Below, in pieces: positions 17,594 to 27,921 of a stretch of DNA of 64,000 nucleotides. The notes under the pieces were generated by a model. That model searched no databases. It saw nothing but the letters and a program-made list of their open reading frames with translations, and had not been told where the DNA came from. Source of the DNA: Pusillimonas sp. TS35 (GTDB lineage Bacteria > Pseudomonadota > Gammaproteobacteria > Burkholderiales > Burkholderiaceae_B); assembly GCF_009857885.1 (NCBI RefSeq), contig NZ_WWER01000001.1, forward strand, positions 744,001-808,000. Reading direction: 5' to 3'. A program made the translations under genes and the position numbers. Within the stretch, counting starts at the first letter, position 1. Each line of letters begins with the position of its first letter.

Positions 17594-19294
17594 CTAGAGA
17601 ATGGCACGGCGGAAATCGCCAAGCAGGCTGGCCAGATATGTATTGAAGCGCGCAGCAGCGGCGCCATCGATGACCCGGTGATCGTAGGACAGCGACAGCG
17701 GCAGCATCAGCCGCGGCACGAAGTCGCTGCCGTTCCATATCGGCATATGCGCCGAGCGTGAGACGCCGAGGATAGCGACCTCGGGGGCGTTGATGATGGG
17801 CGTGAAATGTGTTCCGCCGATGCCTCCCAGCGAGGAAATCGAGAAGCAGCCACCCTGCATCTGCGCGGGCGAAAGCTTCCCCTCGCGCGCCAGCGCCGCG
17901 AGTTCGGCGGTTTCTTTGGCGAGTTCAAACACGCCCTTCTTGTCGGCGTCGCGAATCACAGGCACGACCAGGCCGTTGGGCGTGTCGGCGGCAAAGCCGA
18001 TATGGTAGTACTGCTTGAGCACCAGGTTGTCGCCATCGAGCGAGGCGTTGAACTCGGGAAACTTCTTGAGCGCCGCAACCACCGCCTTGATCAGGAAGGC
18101 CAGCATGGTGACCTTGACGCCGGATTTCTTGTTTTCGTCGTTGAGTGTCTGGCGCAGCGCCTCGAGCTCGGTGATGTCAGCCTGATCATTGTTGGTGACG
18201 TGCGGGATCATCACCCAGTTACGATGCAGGTTGGCACCCGAGATCTTCTTGATGCGCGACAACGGCCGTGTTTCGATAGCGCCAAACTTGGCGAAATCCA
18301 CCTTGGGCCAGCCCAGCACCGCCAGCCCGCCCTCGCCCGTCGCCGCGCCGATTGCGGGCGCCGCGCCAGTGGCCAGCGAACGTTTCACATATTCACGCAC
18401 GTCATCCTGGGTGATGCGGTTCTTGGTGCCGGAGCCAGTGACGCGCCGCAAATCAACGCCCAATTCACGGGCGAACTTGCGCACTGAAGGTGAAGCGTGC
18501 GGCAGATCGCGCGCCGGCATATCGGCATCAGCATAGGCCTCGGTGGGCGAATGGCGCTCGGGCGGCGTTGAGGCCATACCGCCGCCGGATGGCACTACAG
18601 GCGCGGCAGCAGGCACGGGTGCGGTTGGCGTTGGAGCGACAGCGGGCGCGTCGGCCTTTACTGCAGCCCGCTCCTCGGCCGGAGCTGCCGCGGCAGCCGG
18701 CGCGCCACCACTGGCGCGAAGTTCTAGGATGTCGGAACCCTGGCTGACCTTGTCGCCCAGCTTGACCTTGATGGCGGTGACCACGCCTGCCTGTGGCGCC
18801 GGCACCTCCATTGATGCCTTGTCGGACTCAACGGTGATCAGGCTTTGCTCGGGTTGGATGCTGTCACCGACTTTAACGAGGATCTCGATAACCTCGACGT
18901 CCGTCGCGCCACCGATATCAGGTACGGATACAGTGACGTTCGCGCCATCCTGGGCTGCGGGTGCTGCGGCTTGCGCCGCAGGCTGCGCTGCCGCAGGCGC
19001 CACGGATGGCGCGGCTGCTGGCGCAGCCACGGCTGGAGAAGCGGCTGCGCCAGCGCCCTCCTGCAGCTCCAGAATGACACTGCCTTCGCTGATCTTATCG
19101 CCGACTTTGACCTTGAGCGATTTGACGACGCCCTCTGACGGCGACGGGATCTCCATTGATGCCTTGTCGGATTCGACAGTGATCAGGCTTTGCTCAGCGG
19201 TGATTTCATCACCTTCCGCAACCAATACTTCAATGACTTCGACCTCGTCGAAATCGCCAATATCCGGGACCTTGATCTCGGTAATATTGCTCAT
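17594..19294 (-). CDS. aceF: Pyruvate dehydrogenase E2, dihydrolipoamide acetyltransferase
   Basis: E2 forms the core that moves acetyl groups to CoA. Two lipoyl domains carry Lys44 and Lys159, both in the motif ESDKASME, each followed by Ala/Pro-rich linkers. A peripheral-subunit-binding domain spans about 268-303 ([18 protein letters not shown]), and the catalytic acyltransferase domain ends with YDHRVIDGA, His539 being the expected catalytic residue. Length 566. It sits between aceE (15 bp) and lpdA (9 bp) in one transcript. Confidence 0.97.
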   Translation of the reverse strand: MSNITEIKVPDIGDFDEVEVIEVLVAEGDEITAEQSLITVESDKASMEIPSPSEGVVKSLKVKVGDKISEGSVILELQEGAGAAASPAVAAPAAAPSVAPAAAQPAAQAAAPAAQDGANVTVSVPDIGGATDVEVIEILVKVGDSIQPEQSLITVESDKASMEVPAPQAGVVTAIKVKLGDKVSQGSDILELRASGGAPAAAAAPAEERAAVKADAPAVAPTPTAPVPAAAPVVPSGGGMASTPPERHSPTEAYADADMPARDLPHASPSVRKFARELGVDLRRVTGSGTKNRITQDDVREYVKRSLATGAAPAIGAATGEGGLAVLGWPKVDFAKFGAIETRPLSRIKKISGANLHRNWVMIPHVTNNDQADITELEALRQTLNDENKKSGVKVTMLAFLIKAVVAALKKFPEFNASLDGDNLVLKQYYHIGFAADTPNGLVVPVIRDADKKGVFELAKETAELAALAREGKLSPAQMQGGCFSISSLGGIGGTHFTPIINAPEVAILGVSRSAHMPIWNGSDFVPRLMLPLSLSYDHRVIDGAAAARFNTYLASLLGDFRRAIL

Positions 19295-19309
19295 GTCCGT
19301 CCCCTCTGT

Positions 19310-22021
19310 TTATGCGTGATGCGGATTGGCTTTTTCGGGATTGATACCATATTTGGCGATTGCTTCGGCAACCTTGACGAGTGGCAGCGCGCCTTCGTCG
19401 GCCAGGCTGCGCAGCGCAGCAAGCACGACGAAGTGGCGATCAATCTCGAAGTGCTCGCGCAGCTTGCTGCGGTAATCGGAGCGGCCGAAACCATCGGTGC
19501 CAAGGACGTGCATGCCGCGCCCTTTGGGCAAGAAGGGGCGGATCTGCTCGCCGTAGGACTTGACGTAGTCGGTCGATACCACCACGGGGCCCTCGGCACC
19601 TTGCAACTGCTGCGTGACGTATGGCAGTTTCTGCGCATCCGCATCGGGGTGCAGCAAATTATGGCGTTCGCAATCCAGGCCGTCGCGACGCAGTTCGGTA
19701 AAACTGGTGACGCTCCACACATCGGATGCGACACCCCAGTCGCTCTGCAGAAGCGCTTGCGCGGCCAGCACCTCGCGCAGAATCGTACCCGAGCCCATTA
19801 GTTGCACACGTGGCTGTTTCGCCTTGCCAGCGCTGCTAAGCTTGTACATGCCGCGGATGATGCCTTCTTCGTCGCCCGTCTTCAGGCCTGGCTGCGCGTA
19901 GTTCTCGTTCATCACCGTGATGTAGTAGAACACGTTCTCTTGATCCTGCACCATGCGGCGCAGGCCGTCACGGATGATCACGGCCAGTTCGTGCGCATAG
20001 GTGGGGTCGTACGACACGCAGTTGGGGATGAGGCTGGACATGATGTGGCTGTGGCCGTCTTCGTGCTGCAGCCCTTCGCCATTGAGCGTGGTGCGGCCGG
20101 CGGTGCCGCCCAACAGAAAACCGCGGGCCTGCATGTCACCCGCCGCCCAGGCCAGATCGCCCACGCGCTGGAACCCGAACATCGAGTAATAGATGTAGAA
20201 CGGAATCATGATGCGGTTATTCGTCGAGTACGACGTGGCCGCGGCGATCCAGGAGCTGAACGCGCCTGCTTCGTTGATGCCTTCCTGCAGCAACTGACCG
20301 TTGGATGTTTCGCGGTAGTACATGACCTGGTCTTTATCGACCGGCACGTACTTCTGGCCTTCGGGCGCATAGATGCCGATCTGGCGGAACAGGCCTTCCA
20401 TGCCAAAGGTACGCGATTCGTCGGCCAGAATGGGCACGACGCGCGGGCCAAGCTCCTTGTCGCGCAGGATCTGGTTGATGATGCGCACGAATGCTTGGGT
20501 GGTGGAAATCTCGCGGCCTTCGGCGGTGGGCTCCAGCACGGCTTTGAAAACATCCAGCGCGGGCGCCTTGAAATGTTCGTCGGCCTTCTGGCGACGATGC
20601 GGAAGGTATCCACCCAGCGCCTTGCGACGCTCATGCAGGTATTTCATTTCGGGCGAATCCGCCGATGGCTTGAAGTACGGGATTTCTTCCAGCTTGTCAT
20701 CCGGGACAGGTATATTGAAGCGGTCGCGGAACTCGCGCACAGATTCCATATCCAGTTTTTTCTGCTGGTGGGTGGGGTTCTTGGCCTGGCCGACCTGACC
20801 CATGCCGTAACCCTTGATGGTCTTGGCCAGGATGACAGTGGGCTGCCCGGTGTGATCGGAGGCTGCCTTGAAGGCGGCATACACCTTGTAGGGATCGTGG
20901 CCGCCACGATTCAGGCGCCAGACGTCTTCGTCGCTCATCCGGCTGACCATTTCGAGCAGCTTGGGATGTTTGCCAAAAAAGTGCTCGCGCACAAACTTGC
21001 CGTCATGCGCCTTGTAGGCCTGATATTCGCCGTCGACGGATTCTTCCATCACCCGGCGCAATATGCCTTCTTTATCGCGCGCAAGCAGCGGATCCCAGTA
21101 CCCGCCCCAGATCAGCTTGATGACGTTCCAGCCGCTGCCGCGGAAATCGCCCTCGAGTTCCTGGATGATCTTGCCGTTGCCGCGCACCGGGCCGTCCAGG
21201 CGCTGCAGGTTGCAGTTGATGACGAAAATGAGGTTGTCGAGCTTTTCACGGGACGCAAGGCTGATCGCGCCCAAGGATTCGGGCTCGTCCATTTCGCCGT
21301 CGCCGCAGAAGACCCACACTTTGCGCTTGCTGGTATCGGCGATGCCGCGGGCATGCAGATATTTGAGAAAGCGAGCCTGATAAATGGCCATCAATGGGCC
21401 CAGGCCCATGGACACCGTGGGGAATTGCCAGAAATCGGGCATCAGCTTGGGGTGCGGATAAGACGGTAGCCCCTTGCCATCGACTTCTTGGCGGAAGTGA
21501 TCGAGCTGGTCGGCCGTGAGCCGCCCCTCAAGGTAGGCGCGGCCGTACATGCCCGGCGAGGAGTGGCCCTGGAAATAAACCAGGTCGCCGCCGTGGTCGG
21601 GGGATTCAGCGTGCCAGAAATGGTTCTGGCCACAGCCTATCATGGTCGCCAGCGAGGCGAACGAGGCAATGTGGCCGCCGAGGTCGCCGCCGTCGGCCGG
21701 GCTGTGGCGGTTGGCTTTGACCACCATGGCCATTGCGTTCCAGCGCACGTACGAACGAATGCGCTCTTCGAGCACAATATTGCCAGGGTGCGGAGGCTCC
21801 AGGCCCGGCGGGATGGTGTTGACGTAGGCGGTATTGGGCGAAAACGGAATGTGGGCACCGCTGCGGCGGGCCAGGTCGATGAGGCGTTCAAGCAGAAAGT
21901 GCGCGCGTTCCGGCCCCTCGCGATCGAGGACGGCCTCCAGGGCCTCTAGCCATTCCTGGGTTTCCAGGGCATCGACGTCGGTATTGCCGGCCGTGTTGGT
22001 GGCCCGATCTGAAGAGGACAT
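19310..22021 (-). CDS. aceE: Pyruvate dehydrogenase E1 component, homodimeric type
   Basis: E1 decarboxylates pyruvate with thiamine diphosphate and reductively acetylates E2. The 903-residue protein is the single-chain form typical of proteobacteria. The ThDP-binding GDGEMDEPES segment is near residue 242, with the downstream NCNLQRLDGPVRGN block; HIASFASLATMIGCGQNHFWH supplies N-terminal active-site histidines. The start is supported by a GGAGACAGTGA box directly upstream. First gene of the complex, transcribed away from a histidine kinase across 419 bp. Confidence 0.98.
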   Translation of the reverse strand: MSSSDRATNTAGNTDVDALETQEWLEALEAVLDREGPERAHFLLERLIDLARRSGAHIPFSPNTAYVNTIPPGLEPPHPGNIVLEERIRSYVRWNAMAMVVKANRHSPADGGDLGGHIASFASLATMIGCGQNHFWHAESPDHGGDLVYFQGHSSPGMYGRAYLEGRLTADQLDHFRQEVDGKGLPSYPHPKLMPDFWQFPTVSMGLGPLMAIYQARFLKYLHARGIADTSKRKVWVFCGDGEMDEPESLGAISLASREKLDNLIFVINCNLQRLDGPVRGNGKIIQELEGDFRGSGWNVIKLIWGGYWDPLLARDKEGILRRVMEESVDGEYQAYKAHDGKFVREHFFGKHPKLLEMVSRMSDEDVWRLNRGGHDPYKVYAAFKAASDHTGQPTVILAKTIKGYGMGQVGQAKNPTHQQKKLDMESVREFRDRFNIPVPDDKLEEIPYFKPSADSPEMKYLHERRKALGGYLPHRRQKADEHFKAPALDVFKAVLEPTAEGREISTTQAFVRIINQILRDKELGPRVVPILADESRTFGMEGLFRQIGIYAPEGQKYVPVDKDQVMYYRETSNGQLLQEGINEAGAFSSWIAAATSYSTNNRIMIPFYIYYSMFGFQRVGDLAWAAGDMQARGFLLGGTAGRTTLNGEGLQHEDGHSHIMSSLIPNCVSYDPTYAHELAVIIRDGLRRMVQDQENVFYYITVMNENYAQPGLKTGDEEGIIRGMYKLSSAGKAKQPRVQLMGSGTILREVLAAQALLQSDWGVASDVWSVTSFTELRRDGLDCERHNLLHPDADAQKLPYVTQQLQGAEGPVVVSTDYVKSYGEQIRPFLPKGRGMHVLGTDGFGRSDYRSKLREHFEIDRHFVVLAALRSLADEGALPLVKVAEAIAKYGINPEKANPHHA

Positions 22022-22440
22022 TCACTGTCTCCTGTATAAAGAGTGAATTCTGTTGCCGCGTAAAAAATCGAATTCTGTTGCCGCAGGCAAACTGCTTGCC
22101 CGCTTGCCTCATCCCCGCGCGACAATACCCTTCTTTTCAAAAAGCATTGCACGCGCGGCCCCCGATGATGCGGCGGCACATCGTGAGGCCATTCTAGGAA
22201 AGCCCCAAAGAATGTTCAAGGAAAATTTCATTTTATGATATAGCTTTTTATAATGTGAAAAATGAAACCGGGCCAGCAACGTTGTTACGGTCTAAAATGT
22301 GCAACAGAAACGCGCGGTTAAGCCGTATAGTGGCTGGTTATTGGCTACACGGCATACCCCTTATGGCTACCGGCTAATATATTGGGCTCGTCGGGGGGTA
22401 TTCTTCCTGCACGCAACCAGTACCCCCATTATCGCTACAG
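22022..22440. promoter_or_regulatory. Divergent control region between aceE and the histidine kinase
   Basis: This 419-bp gap has no convincing gene. Its middle (22,200-22,270) is strikingly A+T-rich for this genome and contains a TATAAT at 22,249-22,254 on the plus strand plus a 9-bp inverted repeat TTTCATTTT (22,226-22,234) / AAAATGAAA (22,259-22,267). On the minus strand the same patch offers TTCACA followed by A+T-rich -10 candidates. Promoters for both directions are probably here. The aceE-proximal part holds a direct repeat described separately. Confidence 0.6.
22045..22084. repeat. 15-bp direct repeat upstream of aceE (candidate operator)
   Basis: The sequence GAATTCTGTTGCCGC occurs perfectly at 22,045-22,059 and again at 22,070-22,084, a 25-bp period, within 24-63 bp of the aceE start. 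A shared core (GCAACAGAA on one strand) appears a third time in the opposite orientation at 22,301-22,309, nearer the kinase gene. The arrangement looks like a regulator-binding site; the protein is not identified. Confidence 0.55.
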
Positions 22441-24204
22441 ATGGCAGGCAACTCTCGCAAATCCTTGATCCCGACCACGTTCTATGAGCAGGCTCATAAC
22501 ACGCGTCGCGGGTTTTACTGGCTGACGCCTGTCATTGTGCTGCTGCTCTATCTGTGCGTCATGGGCGTATTCTTCTGGCTGCAGCAGTTGCACAACGATA
22601 GTGTGATGTTCATCACGATCGACCAGGAAACCCGCCAGCAGCGCCTCATCATGATCGTGGTGGCCTTGTCCGCGCTCATCGTGCTGAGCTTGCTTGCACT
22701 GTGGCGCTACACGCGCTTCCGCACCCGCGCCGAAGCAGCCCTGATCGCCGAAACAGGCTTTCGCCGCGCCATGGAAAACTCCATGTCCACCGGCATGCGT
22801 GTGTTCGACATGCACGGGCGCATTGCTTATGTAAATCCCGCCTTCTGCCGCATGATAGGTTGGAACGAGGCCGATCTCATCGGCCGCACCACACCGTTTC
22901 CCTATTGGGTGCCGGGGCGTTACGCCCAGCACCAGGAAACCCTGGATATCCTGCTCTCAGGCCGCACGCCCAGCAGCGGGCTTGAGGTCGAGGCCCAGCG
23001 CCGCGATGGATCGCGTTTTACCGCCCGCATGTACGTGTCGCCGCTGCGCGACCCCAATGGCGAGCAGATCGGGTGGATGACCTCGATGACCGACATCACC
23101 GAGCCCAAACGCATCCGCGAGGCACTTACCGCCGCGCATGAACGCTTCATGACCGTGCTCGAAGGGCTGGATGACGCCATTTCAGTCGCAGCCGATACGT
23201 CGGACGGGCTCGAACTGCTCTTTGCCAACCGTACGTACCGGCGCTTCTTCGGGGCGCAGTCCAACGGGCACGCCGAACTCATGGGCGGGCGCCTTGGGCG
23301 CTTCACCGACGAAACTGTCGAAATTTTTTCAGAATCGGCCCAGCGCTGGTTTGAAGTGCATCATCGCATCCTCGCTTGGACAGACGGGCGGCGCGTGCGT
23401 CTGCAGGTGGCTCGCGACATCACCGAGCGCCGCCGGCACGAAGAAGCGTCGCGCGTGCAGCAGGAAAAAGTGCAGCTCACCAGTCGCCTGACCACCATGG
23501 GCGAAATGGCTTCGTCCCTGGCCCATGAGCTGAATCAGCCGCTTACCGCCATCAGCAACTACAGCATGGGCGCCGTGGCCATGGTCAAGTCGGGCAACGC
23601 TGACCCCGAGCGCCTGCTGCAGGCGCTCGAGAAAGCAGCCGAGCAGGCCCAGCGCGCCGGCAAGATCATCATCCGCATCCGCGAATTCGTAAAACGCAGC
23701 GAGCCGCGCCGTCAGCGCGTTCCCGTCATGCGCATTGTCGAGAATGCCGTCGGCTTCGCCGAGATCGACGCCCACAAGCGCCAGGTCGAACTCGAACTCT
23801 CGGTACCCGAGAACATCCCCGATGTGATGGCAGACCCGATCCTGATCGAGCAGGTATTATTGAACCTGCTCAAGAACGGCATCGAGGCGATGGAAAAGGC
23901 GGAGCACCGCACGTTGCAGTTGGTCATCACCGACCAAACCCCGATCGTGGAAATCGCCGTGATCGACCGCGGGCACGGGCTGCGCGACCCAGACCGGCTT
24001 TTCGAGCCGTTCTACAGTACAAAGTCGGAAGGCCTGGGGATGGGCTTGAATATCTGCCGTACTATTATCGAGTCGCACCATGGCCGCCTGTGGGCAAGCG
24101 CCAATCCGGAGGGTGGCACGATATTCCGCTTTACACTGCCCCGCGCCACGGCGCCAGCGCAAACCGAGACTGAAGACAGAGACAATCAGGAGCAGCATGC
24201 ATGA
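22441..24204 (+). CDS. Membrane PAS-domain sensor histidine kinase
   Basis: The 587-residue protein has two membrane helices (about 26-47 and 69-88) with only some 20 residues between them in the periplasm, so sensing is probably through its cytoplasmic PAS domains (about 105-220 and 230-330). The phosphoacceptor block SSLAHELNQPLTAIS places His362; the HATPase domain shows NLLKNGIEAM, DRGHGL and LGMGLNICRTIIE. It belongs to the FixL/DctB-like group. The stop overlaps the start of the response regulator (ATGA). No good ribosome-binding site precedes the ATG, so the start is less certain. The signal is unknown; divergent placement suggests a link with the pyruvate dehydrogenase genes. Confidence 0.88.
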   Translation: MAGNSRKSLIPTTFYEQAHNTRRGFYWLTPVIVLLLYLCVMGVFFWLQQLHNDSVMFITIDQETRQQRLIMIVVALSALIVLSLLALWRYTRFRTRAEAALIAETGFRRAMENSMSTGMRVFDMHGRIAYVNPAFCRMIGWNEADLIGRTTPFPYWVPGRYAQHQETLDILLSGRTPSSGLEVEAQRRDGSRFTARMYVSPLRDPNGEQIGWMTSMTDITEPKRIREALTAAHERFMTVLEGLDDAISVAADTSDGLELLFANRTYRRFFGAQSNGHAELMGGRLGRFTDETVEIFSESAQRWFEVHHRILAWTDGRRVRLQVARDITERRRHEEASRVQQEKVQLTSRLTTMGEMASSLAHELNQPLTAISNYSMGAVAMVKSGNADPERLLQALEKAAEQAQRAGKIIIRIREFVKRSEPRRQRVPVMRIVENAVGFAEIDAHKRQVELELSVPENIPDVMADPILIEQVLLNLLKNGIEAMEKAEHRTLQLVITDQTPIVEIAVIDRGHGLRDPDRLFEPFYSTKSEGLGMGLNICRTIIESHHGRLWASANPEGGTIFRFTLPRATAPAQTETEDRDNQEQHA

Positions 24205-24827
24205 CTACACTTCAAGCACCCAACACCATTTTCATTGTCGATGACGACGAGGCCGTGCGCGACTCGCTGCGCTGGCTGCTCGAAGCCAATGGCTATCGTG
24301 TGCGCAGCTTCAGCGGTGCCGAAGAATTCCTCAACGCCTATGACCCCGAGCAGATCGGCGTGCTGATCGCCGACGTTCGTATGCCAGGCATGAGCGGGCT
24401 CGAACTACAGGAAGAACTCATCGCCCGCAAAGCGCCGCTGCCCATCGTCTTCATCACCGGCCATGGCGATGTGCCTATGGCGGTCTCCACCATGAAGAAA
24501 GGCGCGGTCGACTTTCTCGAAAAACCGTTCAACGAAACCGACTTGCGCACCATCGTGGCCCGCATGCTCGAGCAAGCCTCCGAACGGCTTACTCAGGCAC
24601 AAGCGCAGCGCAACCACGAAGCCGTGCTCAGCCGCCTTACCGCGCGCGAGCAGCAGGTGCTCGAGCGCATCGTTGCCGGCCGCCTGAATAAACAAATCGC
24701 AGGCGACCTGAACATCAGTATTAAAACCGTCGAGGCGCACCGCGCCAACATTATGGAAAAACTCGAAGTCACCACTGTGGCAGACCTCATGAAGATTGCC
24801 CTCGCCAAAGCCGAGGGGGCTGTATGA
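24201..24827 (+). CDS. FixJ/NarL-type response regulator
   Basis: The 208-residue protein has a receiver domain (about 8-125) with the acidic cluster at 14-16, phosphoacceptor Asp58 in [10 protein letters not shown], and Lys in LEKPF, then a LuxR-type helix-turn-helix (about 143-205, [25 protein letters not shown]). It is the cognate partner of the upstream kinase by overlap, and it in turn overlaps folD by four bases. Its targets are not known; the direct repeats before aceE are candidates. Confidence 0.92.
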   Translation: MTTLQAPNTIFIVDDDEAVRDSLRWLLEANGYRVRSFSGAEEFLNAYDPEQIGVLIADVRMPGMSGLELQEELIARKAPLPIVFITGHGDVPMAVSTMKKGAVDFLEKPFNETDLRTIVARMLEQASERLTQAQAQRNHEAVLSRLTAREQQVLERIVAGRLNKQIAGDLNISIKTVEAHRANIMEKLEVTTVADLMKIALAKAEGAV

Positions 24828-25696
24828 CCGCGCGTATCATCGATGGCAAGGCGCTGGCCGATTCCGTCAAAGCCGACGTCTCTGTGCGGGTGGACGCACT
24901 GAAAAAACAAGGTGTCGTACCCGGCCTTGCCGTCGTGCTTGTGGGCGACGATCCGGCTTCGCAGGTCTATGTGCGCAACAAAGCGGCGGCTTGCGAGAAA
25001 GCCGGCCTGTATTCGCGCGTCATCCGGCTCGATGCTGGCATCACTGAGGCCGCGTTGCTCGAGCAGGTGCGCGAGCTCAACGAGGATGACGCCATCCACG
25101 GCATCCTGGTTCAGCTTCCGCTCCCGCGTCACATAGACTCTGCCAAAGTCATCGAAGCCATCGACGCCCGCAAGGATGTCGATGGCTTTCACATCAGCAA
25201 CGCTGGCCTGTTGATGACAGGCCAGCCGCTGTTCCGGCCCTGCACACCCTACGGCATCATGAAGATGTTCGAGTCGGAAGGCGTCGATCTCTGGGGCGCC
25301 GAAGCGGTCATCGTCGGCGCAAGCAATATTGTCGGCAAGCCCATGGCAATGCTAATGCTGGCCAAGGGTGCCACCGTCACGCTCTGCAACTCCAAGACGC
25401 GCGACCTTGGTGCCCAGACGCGCCGCGCCGACGTGCTGGTCGTGGCCACCGGCAAGCCAGGCATCGTCACCGGCGACATGATCAAGCCCGGCGCCGTGGT
25501 CATCGATGTGGGCATAAACCGCGGCGAAAATGGCAAGCTCGTCGGCGACGTCGACTTCGCGTCCGCCAGCCAGGTTGCCGGCGCCATCACGCCCGTGCCG
25601 GGCGGCGTCGGGCCCATGACCATCGCCATGCTGCTCGTCAACACACTCGAAGCCGCCGAACGCAGCCTGCAATCGGGCGCCCGCGCGGCTGCCTGA
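24824..25696 (+). CDS. folD: Bifunctional methylenetetrahydrofolate dehydrogenase / cyclohydrolase
   Basis: FolD interconverts 5,10-methylene-, 5,10-methenyl- and 10-formyl-THF with NADP. The 290-residue product has [14 protein letters not shown] with the catalytic Lys near residue 56, the GILVQLPLP segment, KDVDGFH, and the NADP-binding [13 protein letters not shown]. The start ATG overlaps the regulator stop (ATGA), an unusual coupling of a housekeeping folate gene to a two-component system. Confidence 0.97.
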   Translation: MTARIIDGKALADSVKADVSVRVDALKKQGVVPGLAVVLVGDDPASQVYVRNKAAACEKAGLYSRVIRLDAGITEAALLEQVRELNEDDAIHGILVQLPLPRHIDSAKVIEAIDARKDVDGFHISNAGLLMTGQPLFRPCTPYGIMKMFESEGVDLWGAEAVIVGASNIVGKPMAMLMLAKGATVTLCNSKTRDLGAQTRRADVLVVATGKPGIVTGDMIKPGAVVIDVGINRGENGKLVGDVDFASASQVAGAITPVPGGVGPMTIAMLLVNTLEAAERSLQSGARAAA

Positions 25697-25775
25697 GTCA
25701 CGCGGCACCACAGTCGGCGCCGCGCCGGCTGTGACCACCCTTCCCCGCTCTGCACACAGACCCATTTCTCGCCCC

Positions 25776-27860
25776 ATGCATCCGTCTCAGCCTCACAATC
25801 CCCTACTTGCCCCAATTACGCAGCTTATCGACTATGCGTCCATACGGCCCGCCCACATTGAGCCCGCCATTGATGCGCTGATTGCCGATACTCGGCGGGC
25901 GGTCGAGCAAGCGGCGGATCCCACGCTGCCCGCCACCTGGGATGCAGTGGTGGAGCCGCTGGAAGACGCCTCTGAAAAGCTTTGGCGTGCCTGGTCTGTG
26001 GCGGGGCACCTGAATGCGGTGATCAATACACCCGAGCTGCGGGCGGCCTATAACACCTGCCTGCCACGCATTACTGAATTTTCCACCTGGGTCGGCCTGC
26101 ACGAAGGGCTGTTCGCGCAGTACAAGCGGCTCAAGGCGGCCCCCACGTTCGCGTCCCTTGCGCCGGTACGCCAGCGCATCATTGATCTCGCCTTGCGCGA
26201 TTTCCGGCTCAGCGGTGTCGAGCTTCAGGGCGAAGAGCGCGCACGCTACGCCGAGATCTCCGACGCGCAGGCGCAGGCATCGCAGAAGTTCTCCGAAAAT
26301 GTACTCGACAGCGTGGATCGCTGGTCACTGCATGTCACTGACGCCGCTCGGCTGGACGGGCTTCCACCCGACGCTTTGCAGGCGGCCCGCGCCGCTGCCC
26401 AGGCCGACGGGCTGGAAGGCTGGAAGCTGGTCCTCAAGATGCCCTGCTACCTGCCCGTCATGCAACACGCCTCTGACCGCGGCTTGCGTGAGCAGATGTA
26501 CCGTGCGTATGCCACCATCGCTTCCGAACAAGGGCCGGCCGAACTTGATAATTCCGCGCTGATCGAGCAGTTGCTTGCGCTGCGCGCCGAAGAGGCTGCC
26601 CTGCTGGGCTATGGCAGCTTTGCCGACCTTCGCCTCGAAACTCGCATGGCCGATAGCGCGGTACAGGTGCTCGGCTTCTTGCGCGAGCTGGCCGCAAAGG
26701 CCAAGCCCTACGCGCTGCACGACCTCGAACAACTCCGCGAGTTTGCGCGCGACACGCTGAGCATGGACGACCTTGCTCCCTGGGATATCGCCTACGCCTC
26801 CGAGCGCATGCGCGAGGCGCGATATGCGTATTCCGAAGAAGAAATCCGCCAATATTTCACCGAACCGCGGGTGCTGGAGGGGCTGTTTCACGTCATTGCG
26901 CGCCTATATGGCGTACGTATGCGCGCCATCGATGCCCCTACCTGGCACACCGACGCCAAGGCGTTCGAGGTGATCGATGCTGGTGATACTCGCCTGGGCG
27001 TGCTGTATATCGATTTACAGGCTCGCCAGGGCAAACAAGGCGGCGCCTGGGTCGACAGCGAACGCAATCGCCGCCGCACTGCACGGGGGCTGCAAATGCC
27101 AGTTGCATACCTTACCTGCAACTTCCCCGCGCCGCAGGGCGGAAAGCCCGCCCTGCTCTCGCACGATGACGTCATCACGCTGTTCCACGAAAGCGGCCAC
27201 GCATTACACGCCCTACTGTCCCAAGTGGACGACCCAGGCGCCGCAGCCTTCGCCAGCGTCGAATGGGATGCGATCGAACTACCGTCGCAATTCATGGAGA
27301 ACTTCTGCTGGGAATGGCCAGTCGTGCAGGCGCTGTCGTCGCACGCCGAAAGCGGCGATCCACTGCCGCGCGCACTCTACGACAAGCTGCTGGCCGCACG
27401 CAATTTCCAGAGTGGTATGCAGATGCTGCGACAGATCGAATTCGCGCTCTTCGACATGTCCATCCACCATCAGTCCGCAGGCATGGACATCGCGCAGGTG
27501 CTCGAGACGCTGGACGCGGTACGCAAGGAAGTCGCCGTGCTTTTTCCGCCGGCGTGGCACCGCTTCCCGCATAATTTCTCGCACTTGTTCGCGGGCGGCT
27601 ACGGCGCGGGCTATTACAGCTATAAGTGGGCCGAGGTATTGTCCGCCGACGCCTACGCTGCCTTCGAAGAGCAGGCTGCTGTCGGCCCGGGCGGCGAGCG
27701 CGATACACTAGACCCGACCATTGGCGCGCGCTTCCTGAAGGAGATACTTGCCGTCGGTGGCGCGCGTCCGGCCGCCGAGTCGTTTGCCGCCTTCCGGGGC
27801 CGTGCGCCCACCATGGATGCCCTGCTGCGCCACAGCGGGCTGTCCGACAACCACCCTTAA
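25776..27860 (+). CDS. prlC: Oligopeptidase A, M3 family zinc peptidase
   Basis: Cytoplasmic M3 peptidases degrade short peptides, including cleaved signal peptides. The zinc site HESGH lies at about residues 471-475, with the downstream Glu in the expected helix. The helical N-terminal lid is complete; length is 694 from the ATG at 25776 (MHPSQPHNPLL). An ATG 15 codons earlier has no family similarity after it, so the later start is preferred. It is 79 bp after folD. Confidence 0.94.
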   Translation: MHPSQPHNPLLAPITQLIDYASIRPAHIEPAIDALIADTRRAVEQAADPTLPATWDAVVEPLEDASEKLWRAWSVAGHLNAVINTPELRAAYNTCLPRITEFSTWVGLHEGLFAQYKRLKAAPTFASLAPVRQRIIDLALRDFRLSGVELQGEERARYAEISDAQAQASQKFSENVLDSVDRWSLHVTDAARLDGLPPDALQAARAAAQADGLEGWKLVLKMPCYLPVMQHASDRGLREQMYRAYATIASEQGPAELDNSALIEQLLALRAEEAALLGYGSFADLRLETRMADSAVQVLGFLRELAAKAKPYALHDLEQLREFARDTLSMDDLAPWDIAYASERMREARYAYSEEEIRQYFTEPRVLEGLFHVIARLYGVRMRAIDAPTWHTDAKAFEVIDAGDTRLGVLYIDLQARQGKQGGAWVDSERNRRRTARGLQMPVAYLTCNFPAPQGGKPALLSHDDVITLFHESGHALHALLSQVDDPGAAAFASVEWDAIELPSQFMENFCWEWPVVQALSSHAESGDPLPRALYDKLLAARNFQSGMQMLRQIEFALFDMSIHHQSAGMDIAQVLETLDAVRKEVAVLFPPAWHRFPHNFSHLFAGGYGAGYYSYKWAEVLSADAYAAFEEQAAVGPGGERDTLDPTIGARFLKEILAVGGARPAAESFAAFRGRAPTMDALLRHSGLSDNHP

Positions 27861-27921
27861 TGCGTGCGAGGCGCAGGCGCATGTCGCCCGTCTCGCGATA
27901 CTTCCTTGCTTGCCTGTCGCC

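Noticed and set aside
19802-21469. 555-codon plus-strand open frame opposite aceE
   Set aside because: The minus-strand E1 protein matches its family throughout, so this is a shadow frame without a ribosome-binding site or known motifs.
22201-22270. A+T-rich island as horizontally acquired DNA or an insertion-sequence scar
   Set aside because: It is only about 70 bp, lies exactly between divergent starts, contains promoter-like hexamers, and has no target-site duplication.
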